From positions 12,827,521 through 12,891,520 of the forward strand of contig NW_004624747.1 of the NCBI RefSeq assembly GCF_000247695.1: DNA of 64,000 bases, given 5' to 3'. The notes under the pieces were generated by a model that made no database searches, had not been told where the DNA came from, and was given only the letters and a program-made list of their open reading frames with translations. The position numbers were made by a program, and so were the translations under genes. Positions 20,723-31,705 of the stretch are shown here, one piece after another (within the stretch, counting starts at the first letter, position 1; each line of letters starts with the position of its first letter). Origin of the DNA: Heterocephalus glaber (Eukaryota > Chordata > Mammalia > Rodentia > Bathyergidae).

Positions 20723-21118
20723 CTGGCTATTTTTTCAATTACATAGTTTTATTGCAGATTGTTAGAACTTTGTTGGTGAGGGTTATTGTCATTATTGTTT
20801 TATAATGGCATCATGACCTTGTGGAAAAGGCAGAATAATTGAGGTTACAAAGTCTGAACTGTGGTTTTGAATCTGCTTTTAACCTGTTTCCTTGGTGTCC
20901 TCATCTGTGAAAAACACATAGTAATTACCACCTTTACATCTTGGTCATTCAGCAAATAGAGTTTTTTATTTTTTAAGATACTTGGTAGAAAAAGATGCAT
21001 AGAGGAACCAGGCATGAATCCTGCTCTCAAGGATTAGGCTCTATAGGAGAGGTTTGGGGTTTTTTTGGCCTTACATTTGCTTATTTATGGCTGCATCTTA
21101 TTGTAATCATTAGAACAT

Positions 21119-21281
21119 AACTTTTTTTTTTTTCTTTTTAAGACAGGGTCTCGCTGTGTAGTTCAGGCTGACTTTGAACTCGCTATGTAGCCCAGGCTGG
21201 CCTGGAACTTGTGGCGATCCTCCTGCCTTAGCCTCCCAAGTGCTGGGATTTACAGGTGTGCACCACCATGCCTGGCTGGAG
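21119..21281 (-). mobile_element. B1 SINE
   Basis: Reverse B1, well preserved, with both halves of the internal duplication. Confidence 0.88.
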
Positions 21282-21402
21282 TGACTTTTATCCGATGAAA
21301 TTCCCCCCTCCTTTTCTTTTTAGTTCTTAAACACTGAATTCTAACATTAACCAGATCTCCATAATATGATTTCAAGGAAGTGATTTTTTTTTTCTGGCAG
21401 TT

Positions 21403-21432
21403 TTTTGTTTTGTTTTGTTAAATAATTTTATT
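21403..21432 (-). terminator. CCNG1 retrocopy poly(A) signal and tail
   Basis: Minus-strand AATAAA at 21427-21432 is followed by an A-rich run with C interruptions. This marks the 3' end of the retrocopied mRNA; it is inherited and not necessarily used. Confidence 0.7.
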
Positions 21433-21994
21433 GAAAGGTATGTCTCTTAGTACCAAACGTAATGATAGTTGGTTAGGTTATCTCTGCCAACTCAGTATTA
21501 ATATTGATGTTTTCAAAATACTGAACTATATCACTCTTGTGGTAAAACAAGTTATCCACAAAACTTGGTTTACTAAAGTTAAAGGTAGAATATACTGTGT
21601 GGTTCTTTCGTTTATTTTTCAATGCTTATTTATCTGTAACATGATGTCAAAATTGGTTACATTCATTCTGAATAGACTCAGGCTTCCGACTGCACTGTTT
21701 ACAACACTAACAATATATGTACATCTCCTTACATTGATTGGCTCACATGGAGAATTCTAAACACTACCTCAGCAATCTCATAATTAGGGCAGTGCCGCCT
21801 TACTTTTCTTAAGACACATTATGGAAATTTGTGAAAGTATATTCTAGTCCTTAAAAAAAAAACTGGAAGCAATGGCAGTTTTATAGAAACAGTCCATAGT
21901 AAAACCTGGAGTGCTTTATCTAGCCAAAACTTAGGGTAAAGCAAGTTTTCAGAGTGATAATTGATTTTGACTTATGTAATATGTAATATAATAG

Positions 21995-22086
21995 AGCTTT
22001 TTTTTTTTTTGGTACCAGGGATCGAACTCGGGGCCTTGTGCTTGCGAGGCAGGTGACAGCACCACTGAGCTAAATCCCCGGCCCTA
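21995..22086 (-). mobile_element. ID SINE
   Basis: Reverse ID in the CCNG1 retrocopy UTR. 'tagagc' and 'tagaac' flank it. Confidence 0.88.
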
Positions 22087-22431
22087 GAACATATTTTTTT
22101 AATGGAACTAGATAGACTGAGAAAGTAGATTCTGTATAAAAATTTGTATCAAGACAAATGTCACCTGTTTTTTAGAAGAAAAATTAAAGATAGCTCAATG
22201 AATATGCCAAACTTAGTAGGTCTGTATTTTGGCTTACTATGAAATGTTTTTAAATTTAAATGTAATTCCCATATAGCAATAACATTCTCATCTCTGAACT
22301 ATTACTTGCATTTTGGGTGCCAAGAAACCATTATATTATCTAGAATATAACCTTTATTATGCCTTTAAAAAGTGCATGTGTGAAAAGTTGGTTTTGATGT
22401 AAACCTCATAATTTAAAATTTAACATTTAAT

Positions 22432-22526
22432 TTAGCTCAGTGGTTCCGCTGAGTGCCTCACAAGCGCAAGGACCTGAGTTTGATCCCTGGTACAAATAAA
22501 TAAATAAATAAATAAATAAATAAAGT
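22432..22526 (+). mobile_element. ID SINE with (AAAT)n tail
   Basis: Forward ID whose tail has become an eight-unit TAAA microsatellite (about 22494-22525). Confidence 0.86.
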
Positions 22527-23077
22527 AAGTAGGTTACCATTTTCTATCCCCTAAATACACTATATTGATTCAATATAGAAAGTTAAATTAATGTTAGAAA
22601 TGAAGATTCACAGTTCACTTTTTCAGGCTTGTAATTAGTGTTTCACATTTATGCCTTTAGCTTTACAGATGAATTCAAATCTAAACAATCCTACTGCAAC
22701 ATTATACTAATTAGGCAGTTTTGCAAAGATGGGGAACATAATACTAATCTAATTGTGATATTTTGAGGGTTCATAACTTAAATCCATTATAACATTATGG
22801 AACCCATATTTCGAGGTTGTGGAGAAAGGCTTCAACAAATTTTTTTTGTTACTGCAGTAATACTCTTTATGTAAAGAACAGAAACCCCCAATTTATCAAA
22901 AATGTATCTAAATACTACTAGCTGTTAAAAGTAAATTTTTCATACCTAAGTTTCATAATCATATGTAGATATGTTAAATATTAACATTTAGTTTTGAGTA
23001 AGAAAAGATAAATCATTACTGTAAGTTAATAAATTTAGATGGCAAGAACATACAGAATATATGCAGTGACTGAATTT

Positions 23078-23168
23078 ATTTATTTATTTTTTGGGTACCA
23101 GGGATCGAACTTGGGACATTGCGCTTGCAAGGTAGGTGGCTGCACCACTAAGCTAAATCTCCAGCCCC
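23078..23168 (-). mobile_element. ID SINE
   Basis: Reverse ID with a (TTTA)n tail; 'ctgaattta' and 'ctgagttca' are possible duplicated flanks. Confidence 0.87.
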
Positions 23169-23483
23169 TGAGTTCATATTTTTTATGAATATAATTGCTT
23201 TCTATTATTCCAGTTGCAATAGCAGTACGTTGAGACATACTGGGAATTTTCAGAAACCCAAAAGAGATCATCTGCTTTGTATTACTTTTACTTTTTCTTT
23301 AGGTGTAACATTCAAGTTCATAATGATTCTGCTTATAAGCTAACAGTCTCAAATTAGTTCATATATGGATCAAACTTTTGAACCTATTATAACTTTAAAT
23401 GAACTAGAGCTTAGGGCTACATTTAGCAAAATGTGCAATTAAAAAAAAAAACTATTTCAGCACTACCTTAAAAATTCAGGTTA

Positions 23484-23575
23484 TTGGGCCAGGGATTTAG
23501 CTCAGTGGTGCTGCCGCCTGCCTCGCAAGCACAAGGTCCTGAGTTCGATTCCTGGCACCACCTCCCCCCCAAATT
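23484..23575 (+). mobile_element. ID SINE
   Basis: Forward ID; 'aaattcaggttatt' before and 'aaattcagattatt' after form the target duplication. Confidence 0.9.
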
Positions 23576-23659
23576 CAGATTATTAAAGAGGATGCTGTTT
23601 TCCAAGTTGCTAATTTAATGAAATGGTTAACATATATATCAGATTGGAAACTCCTAAGG

Positions 23660-23815
23660 GTGGTTTTTTTTTTTTTGAGACAGGGTCTTGCTTTGTAATT
23701 TAGGTTGACCTTGAACTCATTATGTAGTCCAGGCTAGCCTCAAACTCACGGTGATCCTCCTGCCTCACCCTACCAAGTGCTAGGATTACAGGCGTGTGCC
23801 ACCATGCCTGGCCTT
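23660..23815 (-). mobile_element. B1 SINE
   Basis: Reverse B1; 'aagggtggt' before and 'ttagggtatt' after. Well preserved. Confidence 0.87.
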
Positions 23816-24410
23816 TAGGGTATTGTACTTTTTATATAGCAAATGCCTTCAAATATTAGCTGACTAGATTGGTGATACCAATTTTTCCCTTTTGCTATTC
23901 CAAGTCCAGCTGGTTTATTTTGAAGATAATATTTCACTACTTAAATTGTAGAAGAAAATTATACAATTTTCTCTATACAGAGAATAACAACCAAATTTAT
24001 CAATTTGAAGAAACCGTTACAGGAATTGTTGGTAGTTGAGTTATTCTATAGTAACTATGCTTCAGTTGCCGTGCAGTTGTTTCTGCCATGCAAAAACAAT
24101 CCACTTCAACTTCTGAACATTCGGCTTGGAACGCTTGTTTGATGAATTTTCAGTTAAACACTTGTATACAAGCTCTTGGCAGAAGGTCAGATCTCTGCCA
24201 TTTATCTTGGAATGTTTCTGAAGACATTCTCCTCCTTCTGTTAACTCTACACACTTCTGTGCTTGGATCTCCAATGCAATGATAGATAAGGCCAACACAG
24301 AGAAGACTTTTTGCTTTAGAAAATATGATCCTGCACTGACATGCCTTAGGCTGAGCTTCTAGTCTTTGAAAATTTAGGCTATTTTTTCTTTCAAATGGCA
24401 AGCTCTCTTG

Positions 24411-24438
24411 AATGAATGAATGAATGAATGAATGAATA
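24411..24438. repeat. (GAAT)n microsatellite
   Basis: Seven GAAT units inside the CCNG1 pseudogene coding remnant; they shift the old reading frame. Confidence 0.9.
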
Positions 24439-25063
24439 ATGTTGTAGAAATTGAAAGGCAGTGGTAGCTTTGACTTTCCAACACACCTCCTCCAATACTG
24501 ACTCAGTTGCCAGTGGGACATTTCTTTCCTCTTCTATTGATTTTACAGCCAAATAAAAGCAGCTCAGTCCAGCACACCCTAGGTGCTTGGGCTGTATGTT
24601 CATTTTAGACAGGAATCTGTTCAGTAAAGTCACAGCCAGAAAAAAAGTCTCTGTATCAAAGCCAGAGAACTGAGTTAGACTAAGAAAATCTTTCACGTCA
24701 AAATCCCTTAGTCTTGCAGTCATTCTAAGGCCATTATCATGTGCAGATTCAGTTAGTCTCAAGCCACAGACCTTTGGCTGTCATCTAGCCTCCTGTTCCA
24801 ACAGGGTATTCAGCTGGTGTAGCAGTTTGTAGGAGTCAGTTGTCAGTACTTCTATCATCTTGGTAGAGACTGGGGCTCCTCCACGTGATCACCCTCCCCA
24901 GGCCTCCTCTCACCTCGCCCCACAATAACAAGAGGGCTAGGAGGTGAGGACTTGAGGGCAGAAGGGGAGAGGCCAGGGGAGGGAGAACTGTCCTGGGTGA
25001 AGGTCTCCACAGCGCTGCCAAGACTACACCGCCCTTCTCCCAGTTGGACTGGACCACAGCGGA

Positions 25064-25222
25064 GGGCTGTTTTTTGGTTTTTTTAAGACAGGGTCGCCAG
25101 TGTAGTTCAGGCTGGCCTTGAACTCACTGTGTAGCACAAGCTGGTCTCAAACTTGCAGCAGTCCTCCTGCCTCAGCCTCCTAAAGTGCTGAGATTACAAG
25201 CATGAGCCATCACGCCCAGCTT
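25064..25222 (-). mobile_element. B1 SINE
   Basis: Reverse B1 directly beside the 5' end of the CCNG1 retrocopy. Confidence 0.86.
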
Positions 25223-25595
25223 TCTGACGTTTTTGATTATGTACTAAGTGTAGTATCAGGTAGTGTCCTCCCTGACAGATAAACCAGCACTTGGTCCTTT
25301 GCTGTAATGCATATAAGTGAAGCCATCTTAGCTGTGTAGTATTGGCATCGTAGTTGACAGTAATAAAGCAAGGGTCCACCACTCCCTGGTTACCATAAGA
25401 CTAGAAAGGTGGTTGTTGAAGTACTTAGATGAAAGTTTCTGTAGGAACGGACTCCAGAAATCTTAGTCTTTTTTTTGCTTTCATTGTGAACACCCTTTCC
25501 AAGCTTCTGATTTGAGAATTCTGTGCTTTGTCTGGCTTTTTCCATTTTTCTTGAATGTGCTAGTGTGAGAATAAGTAAACACTGACCTTTAACCA
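25223..25595. other. unassigned intronic sequence
   Basis: No gene or clear repeat. Minus-strand frames of about 60 codons are random-looking. Confidence 0.35.
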
Positions 25596-25872
25596 AATCT
25601 GACTGGCCACTTGTTTTTGTAATAAAGTTTTATTGTAATATAGCATGTCCCCCCACCCCCCTACCCCGTACCACGGATCAAACTCAGGACCTTGTGCTTG
25701 CAAGGCAGGCTCGGAGCCACTGAGCTAAATCCCTGGCCCCTCACCATGTCTATGTAAATCTCATCAGTGAATGCTTTCATGCCATAATAACAATTGAGTA
25801 TTTGCAAACATAGACCATGTGGTCTAAAATATTTATTAATTGGCTCTTTACAGGAAAAGATTGCTGACTTTT
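25596..25872. mobile_element. hAT-type nonautonomous DNA transposon, split by an ID
   Basis: It has 'ggccacttgtttttgtaata', 'aaagttttattg' and, after the ID, 'catgtggtctaaaatattta' and 'tacaggaaaagattgctgac'. This is the common mammalian element that begins and ends with GTTGGCAAAC-like inverted ends. It shares this structure with the copy at 49842-50031, in opposite direction. Confidence 0.65.
25647..25740 (-). mobile_element. ID SINE
   Basis: Reverse ID, tail C-rich; inserted in the hAT element with 'atagcatgtcc' before and 'caccatgtc' after. Confidence 0.87.
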
Positions 25873-26058
25873 TTCTTTTGTATGATCCTGGGGATTGAAC
25901 CTAGGGCCTTTGCACTGAGCTACATTTTGTTTTTCTTTAGTTTTTTATTTTGAAACAGGGTCTTGGCTAAATTGACAGGTAAGACTTGAACTTGTGATCT
26001 TCCTTCAGCCTCCTTGAGTGCTGGATTACAGGCATGTACCATTATGTCCAGCCTTGTT
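25872..26058 (-). mobile_element. B1-dID dimeric SINE
   Basis: An internally deleted ID ('gggattgaacctagggcctt', 'gcactgagctaca') is followed by a B1-like half with 'ggcatgtaccattatgtcc'. On the minus strand this is B1 then ID, the B1-dID order. Confidence 0.7.
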
Positions 26059-26283
26059 TGCCAGCTTTTTATACTATTTCTGATAAGGTACCAATTCTTC
26101 CTTTCTTTCTTCCCTACTCCTCCATTTGTTATGAGCAAACATTTTTGTGTGTGTAAAATATAACAAATGTAAATTATCCCCCCCAAAAAAACATAAATGT
26201 AGCAATACATTCCCCAGTTTTTCATTATTAGAGCCAACACATATAAAATTAGCAAATTGCTGTAAAGATTTCTAACATTTTCA

Positions 26284-26432
26284 GTGTTTTGTTTTTTGAG
26301 AGTAGGTCTCACTGGGTAGTCCAGGCTGCCCTTGAACTTGCCATACTGCACAGGCTGGCCTTGAACCTGTAATCTTCCTGTTTCTGACCCCCAGGATTAC
26401 AGGTGTGCACTACTGTGCCACCACACCCAACT
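26284..26432 (-). mobile_element. B1 SINE
   Basis: Reverse B1, diverged, with 'gtagtccaggctgcccttg' and 'gtgccaccacacccaac'. Confidence 0.8.
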
Positions 26433-26848
26433 CTACTCAGTTTTCGTACCTACCTTGATGAGCATCATTTATCAACAGTTTGTGAGCCAACACCAGTGCT
26501 GAACCACAGTTGAGAATGATTTTGTTCCTATAGCCAGTCTCTTACTAGAAAACGGTGTATTTATATAACTTATTTACCCCTTTCCTGCTAGTTTCTGGTA
26601 AACGCAGTATATTTCTAGTTGAGTATGTCCAGTACTCTTTATAAAGATACACACCAATAGTGATGTGGTTCTTCCAAGTGAACGAAGTGCTTCCTGGTTA
26701 GTGTGATGTGTTAACCCCTCAAAGACCTTGCCCAGTGCTGAGTGGACTTTTTGACTCTATATGTTTTCTATTGTTTTTAGACTTAGTGTAGCTTCTTTAT
26801 GAATAGGGACAATAGAGCTGTAGATAGGCTTTAAAAAGAATTCTTTGA
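26433..26848. other. unassigned intronic sequence
   Basis: No gene, RNA or repeat recognised. Confidence 0.35.
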
Positions 26849-26849
26849 G

Positions 26850-26932
26850 GGCTGGGAATGTAGCTCAGTGATAGGGTGCTTAGCTAACAGAACGCATGCC
26901 CTTGGTATAATCCCCAGCACTGAAAAACAAAA
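26850..26932 (+). mobile_element. older ID-type SINE
   Basis: Forward copy closer to the tRNA-Ala/BC1-like form: 'gctgggaatgtagctcagtg' and 'taatccccagcactgaaaaa'. Confidence 0.75.
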
Positions 26933-26979
26933 ATTCTTTGGAGTGGTTCTTAAAGAATTTGTTTCAAATACTGTTAGTT

Positions 26980-27072
26980 GGGCCAGGGATTTAGCTCAAT
27001 GGTGCTGCACCTGTCTTCGCAAGCTCAAGGTACTGAGTTTGATCCCTGGTACCAAGAAAGAAAAAAAAAAAT
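26980..27072 (+). mobile_element. ID SINE
   Basis: Forward ID; 'caaatactgttagttg' before and 'caaatactgttgattg' after form the target duplication. Confidence 0.9.
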
Positions 27073-27259
27073 CAAATACTGTTGATTGGTTGTTTTGTTA
27101 AACCAACACCACACATACTTTTTAATATACTATTAAAATTTTGACCTCATATATTGTTTGAAATGAGACCATTTAGATTTGGCAATCTTTATCTTGGTTA
27201 AGAAAATATGTTACCATTTAGTTCTGTATTTTTTATAGCCTACTATAATTTTGGGTTGT

Positions 27260-27470
27260 TTGTTTTTGGGGTTTTTTTTTCCCCACCCCTGGTTTGTTTT
27301 TTGAGATCTTGCTATGTATGTAGTTCAGGCTGGTCTTGAACTCACTGTGTAAATCCCAGGAGGGCCAGGGATTTAGCTCAGTGGCACTGCACCTGCCCCA
27401 CAAGTGCAAGGTCCTAAGTTCGATCCCTGGTACCACAAAAAAAAAAGTTCCCAGGCAATGCATATATGGT
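27260..27470 (-). mobile_element. B1 SINE interrupted by an ID
   Basis: A reverse B1 (tail from about 27260, body 27300-27355) breaks off at 'actgtgtaaatcccagg', where a forward ID (27362-27448) has entered; the rest of the B1 is missing. Confidence 0.7.
27362..27448 (+). mobile_element. ID SINE
   Basis: Forward ID; 'tcccagg' is repeated on both sides. Confidence 0.87.
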
Positions 27471-27827
27471 AGTCCAGGGACTGTATTTTAAGAACTAGTT
27501 TGGGAAGTCTGCCTTTGTAGTGGCTCATTAATCTACTTAATAGCTTAGGAAAGTGTCCTGCCAGTTGAATACAGCTTTGTAGTGGTTGCTACTGATTACA
27601 TGAATTTTTTTTTTTTGACCTGTAGAAGACTACCTTAGATGCTTTAATATACAATAAATATTTTTACAGTTGATTATCCCATCTCTGGAAACTTTGTTAG
27701 CAAGCAGGGAGAATATCTGGTATATGTAAGTTTAGTTTTAGCTTTATTAATGTAATAACATTTATACAGTAGTCAAGTTCATTTATGTCCTGGGCCCTGA
27801 GAGAGTTTAAAAAGTGCAACAGTTGAG

Positions 27828-28010
27828 GGGCCAGGATTGAGCTTATTGGCACCATGCCTGCCTCAAAAGTGCCAGGTCCTGGGCTGGGCATTAAGCGCAG
27901 TGGTGCCACTGCCTGCCTCGCAAGCACAAGCACCAGAGTTCGATCCCCGGTACCAAAAAAAAAAAAATGCAAGGTCCTGAGTTCAGTCCCCGGTCCCCCC
28001 AAAAAAAACT
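27828..28010 (+). mobile_element. ID SINE nested in an ID SINE
   Basis: An outer forward ID (27828-27877 and 27968-28010) is split by a second forward ID (27878-27967). The outer 'gccaggtcctg'/'gcaaggtcctg' is present twice as the duplicated target. The inner copy is therefore younger. Confidence 0.85.
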
Positions 28011-28084
28011 ACAACAATGAATGTCATGCACATCATCTGTTTTGTCATTATTATTACACATAGTGGTGATAAATAGTTTTATGC

Positions 28085-28278
28085 CCTTTTTTATTGTTGA
28101 TAGTAGTAGATTTTGAACCCAGGGCCTTCACACTGAGCTACCTCCCCTACTTGTTTTGATTTTTAAAATTTTGAGATAGTGTCTCACTGAGTTAGCCAGA
28201 TTGGCCTCAGACTTCTGATCCTCTTGCATCAACCTCTCAAGAAGCTGACAGTAGAGGCATGAGCCTCTGTACCCAGCT
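28085..28278 (-). mobile_element. B1-dID dimeric SINE
   Basis: Deleted ID half ('gaacccagggccttcacact') followed by a B1-like half ('tctcactgagttagccagat' to 'ctgtacccagct'). Confidence 0.75.
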
Positions 28279-28770
28279 ATGCAAAATCTTTTAGAGTTTT
28301 TTCCTTACATTTTTTTACTTTCTTTACCCTTCAGATATAGTGCGATATGGCAAAGAAAAGTAACTAAAGCACCCGTAAAAAACCCAGCCTTCCCTTTGTA
28401 ATTGGCATTTAAGCATGATTTTTGTAAATGGAAGTCAGAGTAGTTGTGAAAATTATAAATTTGGCATCTTTTAGTCTTAAATAGGTTAATTAGTTATACA
28501 AGCCTGTGTAAAAGATATAGATGGTTAAAATAACAGTTCTAAAATAATACTTGTTAAGCTAACTCACTTAGGGAGGGGATAGCAGTAGATTTGTTAAAAT
28601 AAACCCTTGCCATTCTGTTAATAGTAGCACTATTCTCAGCTATTGGACTAGACAAGAAATAGCAGTGCTCTTATCTCACCCCGTGCAGGCCCTCTCTGGT
28701 GTTGAAGTGCTTTTGTTTGAGATGAGGTGAGACTCCCTCTAGACCCACACCACTCCCTGTAATCCTCAGC
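28279..28770. other. unassigned intronic sequence
   Basis: No gene or repeat recognised. Confidence 0.35.
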
Positions 28771-28781
28771 TCAACCTAGAG

Positions 28782-28857
28782 CAGTAATGGCAAACCTTCT
28801 AGAGCTTTCAGTGGTACAGTCTGCTTCGTCACTCATGCCATAGGTTCACCACCACTG
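28782..28857. mobile_element. 76-bp hAT-like MITE
   Basis: The ends are inverted: 'CAGTAATGGCAAACCT' against 'CAGTGGTGGTGAACCT' when the right end is reversed (12 of 16 identical). The flanks 'acctagag' and 'ctctggag' fit a decayed 8-bp target duplication. The interior is only about 45 bases. Confidence 0.6.
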
Positions 28858-29257
28858 CTCTGGAGCTTTAGGAGCTAATGGTTATGGTTTGGCCTTTCCT
28901 TTGAAATCTGTTGATCTCTGAGGGTTTTTGTTGTTGTCTGTTTTGGTAGTGGCGTCTGTTACCCATGCTTCCCTTTTTACCTAATTAATTGCAAGTTTTG
29001 AAAGCTCCAGTTTTAAGACTTCTCTTTCCAGTCCCAAGTAACTGTACATTAAATAACTAAAACATTCTTGGCTTGCTCTTTTGCTCTGCAAACCCTCTAT
29101 AGAATAAAACATGTTCAGGCTTTAGAATCCTAAGACATTGATTTTAAATTGAAATATCTAGCAGCTGTGTGATTTCCTTAGGGAAATTATTTTATTGATC
29201 TCCTTAGTGTGTCCCTGCATTTCAGTTTTTCGGTCACTTAAAATATTTACTAAGCTC

Positions 29258-29450
29258 AGCCTGGTGTGGTAGTGCACATCTTTATTTCCAGCAGTTTGGG
29301 AGGCTGAAGCAGAAGGGTTCCAAGTTCATACCCAAACAGGTCAATTTAGTAACTTGTTGAGACCCTGTCTCAAAATTTTAAAAAATAGAGTTGAGATGTA
29401 GCCCAATGCAAAGGCTCTGGGCCCAATCAACCAGTACAGAAAGAAAAAAA
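29258..29450 (+). mobile_element. B1-dID dimeric SINE
   Basis: The only sense-oriented dimer seen: B1 half (29258-29380), then a deleted ID half ('gttgagatgtagcccaatgc'). Confidence 0.6.
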
Positions 29451-30835
29451 TTACTGAACTCTGTTCCAGCTTCTAGGAAGACACCAGTGAACAAGGCATC
29501 AGAGCTTCTGCTCTTGTGGAGCTTATCTGCTGGTAGTTGGAGGGCAGTGAAAAAGAAAAAAATCAGTAGTGAATTCTAAGCAAAAAATTAAAAAGTATGA
29601 TACACTTACTGAGGTGGCTCCGAAATTGGCTAGGCAGGAAGCACCTGTCAGTAATGAGAAAGTGAGTTTAAGCTGATGTGTGGATAAAAAGGAAGACAGG
29701 CAGCCATTTAAAAATGAGAAGAAGCAATATTCTAAGCAGAGGGACTAATCTTAATGTGAAAGTAAATTGGATATTCAAAAACAGAAAGCCAGTGAGAGTG
29801 AAGCACAGTGTTGATAGAATGGAACAGGGTGAGCATTTGAGAAATAAAGGATGAAATTGAGGTCAGGCGAAGAAGAGCTTGGATTTTTATCTGTATAGTG
29901 GATAGGCATCAAAGCTGTTGAACACAGGTGTGACAGCTGTTGAGGTATGAAGAATTGTGTGTGTGTATGTATGTGTGTGCATGCAAGGAGAATAAAGGCT
30001 CTTACAATAATTCAGAAAATAGTTGGTAGTGAGTTAATTAACTAGGGTGCTAATCATGGAGATAGAAGTGGAAGGGTTTGGGATGTGTTTTGGAAGTATG
30101 TGCTGTAGATTCTGCCTTGAATACTGATCAATCTTTACTAATGGTACCTTTACCAGTACAGTAGAGGGGAGGGGAGGGTCAGGTGTTTTAGGAAATCCAG
30201 AGTTGTGTTTTGTCCATTTTAAATTTACTATACCCAGAGCTGGGGATTTAGCTCAGTGGCACCACACCTGCCTCGCAAGCACAAGGTTGTGAGTTCAATC
30301 CCAGTACAAAAAAATTTTTTTAATATACCCATTATTAGAGAAATGATCAGAGATGTCACAGTAGCAATTGAATATATGACTTTGGAATTCCAGAGAAAAG
30401 CCAGAGCTAGCAGTAAATTTAGGAGTGGTTAAGCCCCAGAGAAATAGTGTTTAAAAACCATTAGATTTGATTTTAAAAATCACTAGGGAAATTGTGTAGA
30501 TTGGGAAGAGGAGACCTAGTGCTCAGGGGACTTGAAGAAAAAGAGCCATCAAGATGACTGAGAAGGAACAACCAGTGAGGTGGGAAGAGACAAGTGGTTT
30601 TATAATGTTAGAGAAATCAAAAGTTTAAAATTTCAAGACAGATGTGGAAACTGTCAAGTGTTACTGAGAGGAAAAGTTTAAGAATAAGAGAGACTTTTTT
30701 TTGGCTTTGAGAGTCACTCATGGTTTTAACAAGAACATTCTCAGTAGAGTAGATATTAATGGGTTGAGGGAAGAATAGAATTGAGGAAGGAAACTGACTA
30801 TAGAGAACTCAGATCACAAGGATTCTATAATATAT
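29430..30835 (-). mobile_element. long LINE-2, reverse
   Basis: The + strand follows the complement of L2 ORF2 for about 1.3 kb: 'ggatttttatctgtatagtg', 'aggcatcaaagctgttga', then 'gagaaggaacaaccagtgag' and 'gtcaagtgttactgagagg', in the order of L2. It is interrupted by one ID. It overlaps the retrocopied SINE edge at 29430-29450. Confidence 0.65.
30238..30318 (+). mobile_element. ID SINE
   Basis: Forward ID inside the L2, flanked by 'actataccc' and 'aatataccc'. Confidence 0.87.
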
Positions 30836-31063
30836 AACAAAAATATTTAGGTATATTTTCTAAAGAACAAATAGCAAACATGTACTTTTTCTAATGTGGA
30901 TCTATAGAAAGGTCGTTATATGGTTTATATATCTCCTACTTGTGGAGCTAGACATGGATTAGTAGAACTGTGTTCCATTCACACTGTGTGAGTGCTGTTG
31001 AATACACCATAGGCACAGAGGTAGCTGCACTCCTGATACTTGCTGAGAGACTCATTCTGCTAC

Positions 31064-31142
31064 TTTGTTTTGTTTTGGTTTTTGCGGTACCGACCATGCC
31101 CATGTGAGGCAGGAGTGGTACCACTGAGCTAAATCTCCGGCC
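31064..31142 (-). mobile_element. ID SINE with internal deletion
   Basis: Reverse ID; 'gtaccgaccatgcccatgtg' lacks about 10 bases of the body. 'cattctgctactttg' and 'cattctactactttg' are the duplicated flanks. Confidence 0.86.
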
Positions 31143-31207
31143 TCCATTCTACTACTTTGAAAGTGTACTTAATGAATTTCAAGCTACTGATGTTGCAAAA
31201 TGCAAAG

Positions 31208-31266
31208 TGTGTGTGCGTGCGTGTGTGTGTGTGTATGTGTGTGTGTGTGTGTGTGTGTGCGCGCGC
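31208..31266. repeat. (TG)n/(CG)n microsatellite
   Basis: A TG run with GC interruptions, ending in 'gcgcgcgc', followed by a G/A-rich stretch. Confidence 0.9.
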
Positions 31267-31423
31267 AGAAAGGGAGGGGGAGAGAGAGAAAACAAGGAGA
31301 ATGAGAACTATAGCCCTGACTGGAGCTTCCAAAATCATTTATCAGTAGAGCCTTTTGCATTTAAAAATTCATTGTCTTGGCATTTTCTATGAATTATGAA
31401 TGTTTAAGGGTTCTTTCTTCAAT

Positions 31424-31705
31424 ACTGTGTTCTATTTGAATATTTGTGGTCAGTCCTCTTTCCCCCAAATTCATATGTTGAAACCCAATCCCCAGTGTGG
31501 TATTAAGAGGTGGGGCCTTTTGGAAAGTGATTCGGTGATTAGGGCAGAGCCCTTATGAATGAAATCAGTGCCTTAGACGAGTCCCCAAGGAGCTTATGTG
31601 CCCTCACCAGACACAGAATCTACTGGTGCCTTGGTCTTGGACTTCCTGGTCTCTAAAATTGTGATAAATTTCTGGTGTTTATACATTACCGAATCTGTAA
31701 GGGTA
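31424..31705 (+). mobile_element. MaLR-type LTR fragment
   Basis: It resembles the MST/MLT1 LTR class: 'aattcatatgttgaaaccca', 'aagaggtggggcctttt', 'ccctcaccagacacagaatc' and 'gataaatttctggtgtttat' occur in the family order. Terminal ends are not clean. Confidence 0.6.

Larger units (their letters stand above)
21403..25062 (-). pseudogene. CCNG1: CCNG1 (cyclin G1) processed pseudogene
   Basis: Long intronless retrocopy of cyclin G1, a p53-induced cyclin that recruits PP2A to MDM2. On the minus strand it has a GC-rich 5' UTR (about 24859-25062), an ATG at 24858, 'MIEVLTTDSYKLLHQLN', then 'LTESAHDNGLRMTARLRDF' and 'FLSKMNIQPKHLGC' within the cyclin box, and 'KPNVQKLKWIV' near the end (coding remnant to about 24010). 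Damage includes an early stop after 'EQEAR', loss of about 20 codons after 'VPLAT', a frame-shifting (ATTC)n expansion at 24411-24438, and later stops. The remainder reads as a long 3' UTR ending with an AATAAA (21427-21432) and an A-rich tail (21403-21420). Five younger SINEs sit in the UTR. It is antisense to SPPL3. Confidence 0.9.

Noticed and set aside
24391..24762. 123-codon minus-strand frame resembling a cyclin
   Set aside because: It is a section of the CCNG1 retrocopy, with lost codons and frame shifts before and after.
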